Below are positions 55,381 through 64,000 of a DNA stretch of 64,000 nt, one piece after another (the stretch's first letter is position 1; the number at the start of each line of letters is the position of its first letter). Under the pieces are notes generated by a model. The model was given only the letters and a program-made list of their open reading frames with translations. It was not told the origin of the DNA and did no database searches. This DNA is from Steromphala cineraria. Its lineage: Eukaryota > Mollusca > Gastropoda > Trochida > Trochidae. The stretch covers positions 844,593 to 908,592 of the forward strand of contig OU744727.1 of assembly GCA_916613615.1 (NCBI GenBank), read 5' to 3'. The position numbers and the translations under genes were made by a program.

Positions 55381-58100
55381 ATAACACTGAGAAGACTTTC
55401 AACGAGTGGACAGAAGGCATGGTGATGACGGAAGCTGCCAGAACTATCATCAACAAGGTTAACCAAGGAAGAGCATGGGTGACAGTCACAGGATGTCCTG
55501 GTGAGGGGAAAACTACTGCTGGATATTTGGCCCTGAAAGATCTTCACAAAAGAGGTAGGGAGGTTTTTGACGTCAGAACTCCTGATGACTACTTCAGGGC
55601 CAAAGAAGCTGGACAGTCTGTGATAATGTTGAATGACATCTTTGGTGCTCTGACATTTGATTCTGATAGCTTTAAGAAGTGGCAGGGTGTCTTGAGTGAT
55701 GTGCTGGCTCTTGCAGAACACAAACAGGAAATAGATATGGGTAAAATCAACAGAAGCCAGAGACAAAATAAACCTGAATTGACTGTTATACTAATCAGTA
55801 GATCAAGTATACTGAGAGAGGCAAGTAGCAGCATGGGTAAGTTTAAACACTTGGTGTTAAAAGATGACAATACAGTTGATCTCACTGATATGATAGACTT
55901 AAACGTTAAGGAAAGGATGGATGTATGGAAAAGTCATGCAGAAAAATATGGTATCAATATTGACAGAAAAATAGTGAAAGAAGTGTGTAGCATGGAACTA
56001 TCGTATGGGTTTCCTCATTGCTGCAGACTTTTTGCAGCTATGTATAGGAAAGACAACCTATTGGACATGAAGCATTTCTTTTTAAAGCCCTTGGTGTTCT
56101 TGAACAAGTCCATGGAGTCTCTCATTGAGGATTCCCTTACAGGTCCTTTGCTGAGAGAAATGCTGAAGAACGATGGATCTTTAGATTTGGATGATGTTGA
56201 AGATCATGAAAAACGATACCAATATTCTTCTACAGCAAAACTAATGATAGGGACGTTTATTGCGTTGAATAATAGGAAAATTGAATTTCACCATCCTTCT
56301 ATCTATGACAGTGCTGCATTCCTTATTTGTCAGATTGATCCTCGATTCGTAATATCTTTCTGTAGCTTGTCTTTCCTCAATGACAGAGTTAGACTGAAAG
56401 ACCTCACACGATGTAGTGCAAGTCAAAGTCATCAGACTATTTCGATTGACAACACTTTTAAGAAGTTCTTACTTGAGAGGTTTTGGAAAGAATTTCGGGA
56501 ATTTAATATCTCTGGGGTTCTGCTGCATGCATCGTTTGTTGACGAAGGCTTTGTTTCAAAGTTTATGCAGAATCCTCTGACTTCAAACTGTCAGTCACCA
56601 TCATCAGAAGACATAAATGATTTACTAAACATTCATGACAAAGAGTCAAACAAGTCATTTCTTTTCCTGATGACAAAGAGCGGATCTGACAAGATACTGA
56701 GATACATCCATCAGTATGTAGAATTGACCGAGGAGCAGCAGAGTGAAGCCCTGTTTGGAGCCTGTGAACACTCCTCTGTCTCTGCTCTGGAGTATCTTCT
56801 TCAGAGGTACAAGGACATCAACCTCGAGGTCAGGGATGGAGACAACCAAACACCACTTTTGGTTTCAACTCAACAGGGTTCCAAAGATATGATCAGAATT
56901 TTATTGACAAAGAATGCCAATGTAAATGCATTCGACAATCAAGGAAACACTCCTCTGCTGAATGTTTGCAATCATGGGGTAGATGGAGATGGTTTTGTTG
57001 TGAAGATGCTGATTGATAAAGGTGTTATTGTAACAATACAGTCACCTCTCTGCTTCGCATGTGAAGCAGGTCATACAAACGTGGTGAAGGCTCTCTTAAA
57101 TCAGGGTGTTGATATCAACAAAGCAGGTGATAAAGGTCGGACACCTCTTCATTTTGCATGTCAGAATGGACATGTTGATGTTGTGACAGAACTTCTAGAT
57201 AAGGGGGCTGATATTGACAAAACAGTGAATAATGGTTGGACACCTCTTCATTTAGCATGTCAGAATGGACATGTTGATGTTGTGACAGTACTTCTAGATA
57301 GAGGTGCTGATATTGACAAAACACTTGCAATAGGTCCGACACCTCTTCATCTAGCATGTCAGATTGGACATGTCGATGTTGTGACAGTACTCCTAGATAA
57401 GGGTGCTGATGTCAACAAGCTTAGGGGTGACGGTCCTACACCTCTTCATTTAGCATGTGATAAAGGGCATCTTGCTGTTGTGACAGTACTTCTGGATAAG
57501 GGTGCTGATATTAACAAGACAGTTGATAAAGGTTGGACACCTCTCCATTTAGCTTGTCAGAGAGGACATGTTGATGATGTGACAGTACTTCTAGATAAAG
57601 GAGCTGATGTCCACAAAACAAAGGATGACGGTTGGACACCTCTTCATCTAGCATGTGAGAATGGACATGTTGAAGTTGTGACAGTACTTCTAGATAAGGG
57701 TGCTGATGTCAACAAAACAGAGGATAATGGTTGGACATCTCTTCATCAAGCATGTCAGAATGGACATGTTGATGTTGTGACAATACTTCTAGATAGAGGT
57801 GCTGATGTAAAAAAAAAAACTGATAAAGGTTCGACACCTCTTCATCTAGCATGTCAGAATGGACATGTTGATGTTGTGACAGTACTTCTAGATAGAGGTG
57901 CTGATATTGACAAAACACTTGCAATAGGTCGGACACCTCTTCATCTAGCATGTCAGAATGGACATGTCGATGTTGTGACAGTACTTCTAGATAGAGGTGC
58001 TGATGTCAATATAAGAGACACATCTGATGAGACACCACTTACTGTAGCAATTTGGAAGCAAAGGACAGATGTACAAAAGCTTCTTCTTGAGAGGCAGTAA
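55381..58100 (+). CDS. Exon 4: STAND NTPase domain plus about 14 ankyrin repeats
   Basis: The acceptor ATTTGTTATCCAG ends at 55380; the exon begins in phase 1 and ends with TAA at 58098-58100. The first half is a STAND-type P-loop NTPase (resembling the nSTAND3 family). The Walker A motif is GCPGEGKTT at about 55491-55517, a Walker-B-like 'VIMLNDIFG' is near 55622, and 'LTVILISRS' is near 55780. A helical region follows. From about 56730 to 58090 there are some 14 ankyrin repeats of 33 aa (consensus TPLHLACQNGHVDVVTVLLD). In related proteins the NTPase oligomerises after the repeats sense a ligand; ligand and downstream domain are unknown here. Repeats 5 and 11 are identical and 594 bp apart, showing recent internal duplication. 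There is no transmembrane segment or signal peptide, so it is probably cytosolic. Confidence 0.85.
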
Positions 58101-58219
58101 TCTCTCAACAAGAAAAGTATGACAATTTTAATAATTCGGCTTGTAGTGTCCCAAATTTAAGATAACACTGATCCTGGTTTCACAACATATTTGTGCTTGA
58201 AAGCACAGAGAGGGATACT

Positions 58220-58820
58220 TCAAAACTTTTTGACAATTCAGTGGATGAGATCCAGCCAGATCAGTCAGCAGTATAATTGCACATCCATTCCAAATTGTAC
58301 TACAATGAACTTCCTCATAATTCAGTTCAGGATATCCAGCCATAGATCTGTTCAAAGTACAATGTCGTATCCATACCTTCAATAATAAACTTCCCCACCA
58401 TTCAGTTCACGGTGTCCAACCATAGACATGTCAGCAGCATTCCAACTGATTCACAACGAACGTTCTTCCATTTAGTTAACGATCTCCAGTCACTGGACAG
58501 TCAGCAGTATAATATCACATCCATTCAAATCTTCCACAATGAACTTCTTCACCATTCAGTTCATGATCTCCAGTCAAAGATCTGCCAGCAGAATAACGTC
58601 ACATCCATTCCAAACCTTCCACAAAGGACGTCTTCATCATTCAGTTCATTAAGTCCAGCTTCAGATATGTCATAAGCATAATGTCACTTCCATTCAAAAC
58701 CTTCCACAACGGACGTCTAATCCATTCAGATCACGTTGTCCAGCCATAAATATGTCAGCAGCATAATGTCACATCCATTTCAAATGTTCTACAATGAACT
58801 TTCGCACCATCCAGTTGTAC
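58220..58820 (+). repeat. Tandem repeat in the 3' flank, about 7 units of 85-90 bp
   Basis: Units contain 'CCATTCAGTTCA', 'GATCTCCAGCCA' (variants), 'TGTCAGCAGCATAATGTCAC' and 'ATCCATTCCAAA...TTCCACAATGAAC'. The array starts 120 bp after the stop codon and so probably lies in the 3' UTR. Confidence 0.85.
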
Positions 58821-59194
58821 ATACACATGCCTCGCTTGTAACCTACAAAATAGGTATCATATGTTGCATTTCACTCTTGTTTGCCACTTGTAGATTACTT
58901 TTTATTTTACTTTTTGTTTGAAATTTAGATACCTTGTAACTATATCTTTTGGAGTTCTTACCCAACTTGTACAGTATTAGAAGCCTTCACTTACTGAGAT
59001 GTATTAAAGAAAACCATCAAACTTCCTTTTGTATATTTATAGCTTTGCATTTGTATATGTTTTGCCTCATTAAATCCTCTAACTTCACTGTGACGCTTTT
59101 CATTGATTTTGATCACCCTATGATGCATGTTTAAATAAGACATTAATTATTTTGTTCGAAGGTTGAAAGTTAGAAATGTACCAATTCATCTCCT
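58821..59194. other. No gene seen
   Basis: AT-rich 3' flank of the ankyrin gene. No clear polyadenylation site is chosen. Confidence 0.4.
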
Positions 59195-59198
59195 TTAA

Positions 59199-59540
59199 AG
59201 TGGCAGTAGCACGTTTTTTTAAATTCATATTTTCAATTTCTCACTGATACTTGTACGTTAATGCTAAATGTATTATTTTCATGGCGTTAAAAATCTCATT
59301 ACACAAACCAATCATCCATAGCCAATCAACAAATTGTAAAGATTTACATAAAGTCCATTGGTGGCGATTTTTATGTGAACGCATTTAATTCATTTTGTGT
59401 CATGAACGATTAATTTATCTGAGTTTGACTGAATAACAGTCCATCTTTGTTATTAATATTCATTTTATGAAAATTCGATTTGTTTCTATGCATCTCTTTG
59501 TTCTATTTCTGTTTTACCTTACTATTAAAATATAATCAGT
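59199..59540 (+). mobile_element. Second copy of the TTAA-flanked MITE, right-truncated
   Basis: TTAA at 59195-59198 precedes a terminus related to the MITE at 23917, and about 230 bp match well ('TGTACGTTAATGCTAAAT', 'CATCCATAG', 'GTGAACG'). The right terminus is missing; a SINE tail begins near 59545. Confidence 0.75.
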
Positions 59541-59544
59541 CCAA

Positions 59545-59607
59545 TTTGTATATTGAGCGCTTTGAGCGTACCGATGTGTGTGGAATTAAGCGCTATACAA
59601 ATGGACC

Positions 59608-59655
<48 letters not shown>
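59545..59655 (+). mobile_element. SINE 3' tail with (ATT)n
   Basis: 'TTGAGCGCTTTGAGCGTACC' and 'TTAAGCGCTATACAAATGG' followed by 15 or so ATT units is the 3' end of a mollusc SINE. The head and core are absent (5'-truncated). Confidence 0.75.
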
Positions 59656-59656
<1 letters not shown>

Positions 59657-59899
59657 CCGCAAATCCTTAAATCTGAAATGCCTAAAAATACTAGCCTGGC
59701 ACGAAAGACAACAGCGCTTTCTGAAACACGTGCCTTGAAGTGAGTATGCAACATATGTATAGAATAATTGATATGAATGCCATATTACAAAGTACTATGC
59801 GGCTTTCACTGGATGCCCCACTCAAATAGATTCCTGTGGTGTAGAAAGTTTGAAATGAATAGAAGCACGTCCCCCTAAGTAAGTATTTAGGCAATGAAA
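59656..59899. other. No gene seen
   Basis: Non-repetitive AT-rich sequence; nothing supportable. Confidence 0.4.
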
Positions 59900-60480
59900 T
59901 ATCTATAGAAAAGAGTAGTGATAAAAGTGAACAAAATTACAAAGTTTTTATGATATGATGTTTTCACATGCACATGTACATAGAATGTATATTTGCTTTT
60001 TGATAATTGTTCAAACTGTGTCCAAAGGTAATACTATCTGTTTATTCTGTAATAAACCAAAACTTTAGGAACAAGAATTTCTAACCAAAGGCGTTGTTTA
60101 AAAAAACATACATGTTTTATCATGTGATATTATTCAAAACATGTACTGGTAGTTAGTATGTTAATCTTTCTATAGATTTCTTTGATATTTTTCTGCAAAT
60201 ATTTCCTTGTGAAACTGTAATGCCTGTGTAATGCCCTATTAAATATTTACTGTATTTGTATGCAATAACATATTTATAGAAAAGAGCAGTGATCACAATG
60301 AACAAAATCACAATTTTTTTATATGATGTTTTCACATGTACATTTACATAGAATGTATATTTGCTTTTTGATAATTGTTCGAATAGTATTCAAAACATGT
60401 ACTAGTAGTTAGAAAGTTAATCTTTCTTTTCATGCTTTCATATTGTTCTGTAAATATTTCCTTGCCTGTGTAATGACTGG
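59900..60480 (+). repeat. Tandem duplication of about 350 bp
   Basis: 59905-60020 ('GAAAAGAGTAGTGATAAAAG', 'GATGTTTTCACATG', 'TAGAATGTATATTTGCTTTT') recurs at 60275-60385. 60130-60245 ('TCAAAACATGTACTGGTAGT') recurs at 60388-60480. No coding potential. Confidence 0.75.
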
Positions 60481-60543
60481 TTGTGTATATTATTCTTATC
60501 ATAATGATACTAGTAATAACTAGAACTGCCATGGCAGTACTTA

Positions 60544-61708
60544 GGTCTTCAAGACTTCCTGTTTGACCTTCACACATTGTTTGACCTCCACAATTGTTTT
60601 TTTGTCTAAGAGGTAAACAGTAACTAATACATTATCAAAATTGCCATATTTTACTTAATATTCAACGTTTAAGCCTTTACAGAAAATTCAACATGGCTGC
60701 AAACATGAATCATCTCAGGTTATACAGTGTTGTTGCTGTCTGATGATGATGATAGATAAAACATTGCCTAGTGTTTTATTGCCAATGAACTACAGTTTTC
60801 CAATCATACATGTATCATAATAATTCAAAACCAAAAGTAGGATTGACTACATTTAAATGCTCCGAATTTCAATGTTAATGTTTAATCTAATTTTAATGAG
60901 ATTTATCACAAATTGTATGTTATTTTGGCTTTCCAATGATATTTAGTGAATCAGTTATCATGTGTCGTTGCTAAACAATGGGTATTCAAACATACCCACC
61001 AAAACACCCGTTCTCAAAAATGCAAACTTTGACCCTAGCTCGTGACCGGAAGTGACTGTTTGCGAGCTATTTTATTCTTTTATCTTGAAGACCTTGATAA
61101 TGTCTAACCCTCATGCAAAAATGGTTAATTTCTATGGTCTGGTTTTTGAGTTATCTGCCCTTGAATATTGCAATTTTGAGCAAAGTTTGAAAAATTCCAA
61201 ACAAAAAAGTATTTCGAATTTTTTTAATTTCAATCCAAAATTGATATAGGCTCATGTATCAGCTACTTTATGTGTAAGTTTCAACTTTCTGGTATCAGTA
61301 GTTGCCGAGTTTTTATTCCTCATAAGCACATGGGGTCAGACTGGTTGTTAAAAAGTCCTTAAAAAGTGCTTTAAAGCAAGATGGCGGCTAAAGAACGTGA
61401 CCTACGAATTTTTCCTGATTTCTTTTTTTTCATCATTTTTCATTGCGCTTCTTTTAAAAAAAAGTTTCAAGTCTCTAAGTGCATTTTGAAAAATCAATGT
61501 TAAAATTTCGATTTTGGATTCGACCTGGACCTTTAATGTACGAGTCGATTTTGCTATTTATGTCTATTCAAGGATAAGGGCTATCATCATGCCAAGTTTC
61601 GTTGAATTTGGAGCAGCCGTTTGGGTACAAGTACAAATAATAATAATAAAAAGAACTTGAAGAAATCGAATAAAAACAACAGGTCTTCCAGACTTTGTCT
61701 TGAAGACC
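60544..61708. mobile_element. Putative 1.2-kb TIR element with TA duplication
   Basis: TA at 60542-60543 and 61709-61710 flanks GGTCTTCAAGAC and GTCTTGAAGACC, a perfect 12-bp inverted repeat. The right end has an extra palindromic AGGTCTTCCAGAC. TA flanking suggests Tc1/mariner-like mobilisation. The interior has no transposase. Short termini make chance a real alternative. Confidence 0.45.
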
Positions 61709-61859
61709 TAATAATACTCTTTTTATGATCAAACCGTTAAAGAAAGATATGAATTATTTTTTAGACACTAATTATACATAACCATCTAATGTTTTTTGTG
61801 TGATATGAATCTAAGTATTGATTTATCTACTATGTAAAGTTTTTTATGACCTTTATTCA

Positions 61860-63080
61860 AAGACTTTAAATATAGTTGATGATATTGATTTGACATGTCT
61901 TCAAAATATCTTGTTAACTTGATTTATCAACCGGATGACTAGTGTGTATGAGGTACCTAAAGTTGGCCTCATTGAAGATACATTATTTGTCCTTGACTAG
62001 CGTGCAGAAGAGCATACCCACATATCATGTTGAAAGTCTAATCAAACATGTACAGTATTCTATGCCTTCATTAAATGAAATGCTTATTTGGAAAATGTCA
62101 TTTTTATTTTTTATCTGATAGCCATGTATTTCTGTATGAGGGACTTTGGCCTCATTAAATATAAACTCTTCTGACTAATGTGCATATATCATTGGACTTG
62201 TATCATTGAATTTTATCACCTTTGTTACTCATTTTCAAATTATGAAATATCTAAGGATTTTGTTGATGTATTTTGTTGAAGTTGAAATATGTATCTATTA
62301 AACTCGTTTAAAGAGTGTCTATCAAGCTTTGTCTCATTTGCTATTGGCTATCATAGTCTTACAACTAATGTGAAAGATATTCAAATTATGACATTTGGTA
62401 TTTTGTTTGTGTAATGAGTTGAGGTTGAAATATTTATCTATGCCTCTCTTAATAAGTGTTTAACAAACAAAGTGTTTTGCCTATTTGTTATTTTATACCT
62501 TTTTGATTATATATACATATAATGACGTTTAGTTATTTGTTTGCTTATTGAGTTTAAAGTAAAATATATATGCATCACTTTTTTCTTTATCAAAGTATCT
62601 ATGGCTCTCCTTTTAGAAGTGTTTATCAAATTTGCCCAATTTGTTATTTTATCATATTCGAACAACCTTTGTTATTCATATTCAAATAAAGATGTTTAAT
62701 ATTTGTTTTAGGTGAAATATGTATAAATGCATCACTTAGATTTTCTTTATTAAATTTTGTTCCATTTGCTATAAAGTCCTACTTAAACAACCTTTGTGTT
62801 GCTTATCTATAATAAGAAATTAAGTATTTTATTTTTGGATTGATTCGAAGTTTAAATATGTATATACAATCTCCTATAAATAATGTTTATCAAGTTTTGC
62901 CCAATTTGCTATTTTATCATCCTTTAACAACCTTTGTGATTCATATTTGAATATGGCATTCATTATTTTGTTAGTATACTGGGTTGAAGTTGAAATATGT
63001 CTATATGTACTAGTATTAAAAAGGATGTTTATCAAAGTGTTCCCCATTTGCTATTTCATATTACTTATAGGGTCTATACA
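61860..63080 (+). repeat. Degenerate tandem repeat, about 130-150-bp unit
   Basis: Roughly eight degraded units share 'GTTGAAGTTGAAATATGT', 'TATCAA(G)TTTTGCCCAATTTG', 'CTATTTTATCAT' and 'AACAACCTTTGTGATTCAT', with gaps. A related segment at 61990-62110 (GCAGAAGAGCAT...ATGCCTTCATTAAATGAAATG) recurs at 63890-64000. Confidence 0.7.
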
Positions 63081-63124
63081 GTGCAACTTGTATACTGTTA
63101 ATTCTTAAATCTGTTAAACCTTGA

Positions 63125-63485
63125 ACATCAGCCTGCCTCGAATGAGTGCTCAATGATGATAATGATGTTGATATTTATGATAATATGGCGCCTTTTCCAC
63201 GTACTAAGACTTGCTCAAAGTGTTACCTTTATCATTACCCTAAAGGATTGAATATTCACAATTGCAACTAAGCACTAATCGCGAGCATGTAAGTCAGTGT
63301 TAACTATCTCCAGGTAATGTTAACAGCTGGGTTACTGAGTGCAATGTGGATGAAGTATCTTACCCAGGGACACACCACGGGATGAGTCCTAAAGATCAGA
63401 AACATTTGGTGTTTCCATCAGGATTCGAACCTGGCATTTGGCGTGGGAGGCTGGCGTGCTAACCATTACACCAGTGTACCACCAT
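63125..63485 (-). mobile_element. tRNA-derived SINE with intact A and B boxes
   Basis: On the minus strand the head has A box TGGTGTAATGGTTAGC (63458-63473) and a perfect B box GGTTCGAATCC (63421-63431). The core 'GTGTCCCTGGGTAAGATACT' and 'TCCACATTGCACTCAGTAAC' follows, then a body of about 200 bp and an AT-rich tail with ATGATAATG-like repeats near 63150. Transcription would be by RNA polymerase III. It shares its core with the SINE at 13722-13996. Confidence 0.9.
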
Positions 63486-64000
63486 CAACTTAGCTTTCTT
63501 AAAAATAGAAAGGTCTGTCGACGTCTTAATCAAGTGTTGGTAAACGCAATCCTAAACCTAAAAGCAATTCATTGTTGTTTTATCAGGGGAATATGCAGAA
63601 ATTCGTCCATTTTTATAAAGTGTTTAATATGAACACTATATTAAATAAAAACGCCTGCTAACATGTCGTTGCCTGCCTCAAAGGATTCATTTCAGTTTGA
63701 AGTTGATAGAAACGCGGTGCCTAATCAAAGATTAAGTATTTTTGAAGCAGCAAAAAGTTTATAGCAAAGAAAAGAACTCACAGTGAACAAAATTATAAAG
63801 TTTAATGAAATGTATATTTGGACAAAATATGAGTTGTGTGTTATGGCATTGTATGTGTGTATTTGGAACCACTTTTCTGAGTTTGGCTATATTGCAGAAG
63901 AGCATGGACACGTTTCATGTGGAATTTCTAACCCAATAGGTAAAACATGAATGCCTTCACTAAATGAAATGTGTATTTTAATACTTCACGATTTCATACT
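63486..64000. other. No gene seen; end repeat
   Basis: 63780-64000 contains segments related to 59935 ('GTGAACAAAATTA') and 61990-62110. No gene is supported. Confidence 0.45.

Larger units (their letters stand above)
42083..58100 (+). other. Host gene: Ser/Thr-rich N-terminus, STAND NTPase and ankyrin repeats (4-exon model)
   Basis: Four coding exons at 42102-43569, 44030-44131, 52065-52202 and 55381-58100 join in one frame. All three introns are phase 1 with GT...AG ends, and the total is 4428 nt (1475 aa plus stop). The join uses donors CAG|gttcga, G|gtaggc and GGA|gtgagt. The model rests on open frames and splice signals only, so exons could be missing, especially upstream of 42083 or in introns 2 and 3. 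The product looks like an intracellular nucleotide-binding sensor. Intron 2 is 7.9 kb and contains a complete piggyBac transposon in the opposite orientation. Confidence 0.55.

Noticed and set aside
1..64000. CRISPR arrays, operons or bacterial regulatory sites
   Set aside because: No spaced identical short repeats with unique spacers. The content is clearly eukaryotic (spliced gene, LINEs, SINEs).

Overview
This is a eukaryotic nuclear window, AT-rich and dominated by transposable elements. The mix suggests a lophotrochozoan, most likely a mollusc and perhaps a gastropod. It holds tRNA-derived SINEs with the core 'GGGCAAGGCACTTTATCCACATT', a fragment resembling a SINE I recall from abalone and related snails ('GAGTGAGT...CGCCGC...AATATT.CAGC'), Penelope, DIRS-like, BEL/Pao and piggyBac elements, GTCCGTCC dispersed repeats, and an expanded-type STAND-ankyrin immune gene. 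The species cannot be fixed from sequence alone.

Layout. 1-7.2 kb: a decayed LINE and a head-to-head pair of nearly identical Penelope-like elements (PLEs) beside (TA)n tracts. 7.2-16.9 kb: a nested pile-up of a DIRS-like relic, a broken LINE, a 5.0-kb non-coding terminal-inverted-repeat (TIR) element with subterminal motif arrays, and a second inverted partial copy of that element. 16.9-31 kb: gene-poor, with a truncated LINE, copies of an old multi-kb repeat, a 357-bp TTAA-flanked MITE, hairpins and SINE fragments. 31.2-34.6 kb: a nearly complete LINE with endonuclease and reverse transcriptase, broken by one frameshift and one stop. 35.0-36.1 kb: a BEL/Pao integrase remnant with LTR-like repeats. 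36.5-38.9 kb: a 2.4-kb GC-rich minisatellite of about 27-bp units. 39-42 kb: dispersed and tandem repeats.

42.1-58.1 kb: the only clear host gene. Four exons on the + strand join in frame through three phase-1 introns. They encode an acidic and Ser/Thr-rich repetitive N-terminus, two small linker exons, and a large last exon with a nucleotide-binding STAND NTPase domain and about 14 ankyrin repeats. This is the layout of an intracellular sensor. Intron 2 carries, in the opposite orientation, a complete 7.1-kb piggyBac transposon (TTAA duplication, 14-bp perfect TIRs, uninterrupted 660-aa transposase) with unusually long subterminal tandem arrays on both sides. Intron 3 contains a tandem array and a 714-bp TIR element with a 9-bp target duplication. 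58.1-64 kb: tandem 3'-flank repeats, a second MITE copy, a SINE tail, a 1.2-kb TA-flanked element, degenerate tandem repeats, and a SINE with intact A and B boxes.

The most notable items are the piggyBac architecture and its intronic position in an immune-type gene, a candidate -1 frameshift site in the PLE, the non-coding TIR element with 'GCGGTAAAATGTAATAA' arrays, and the phase-1 modular gene. All exon joins, element boundaries and family names come from reading the sequence by eye.
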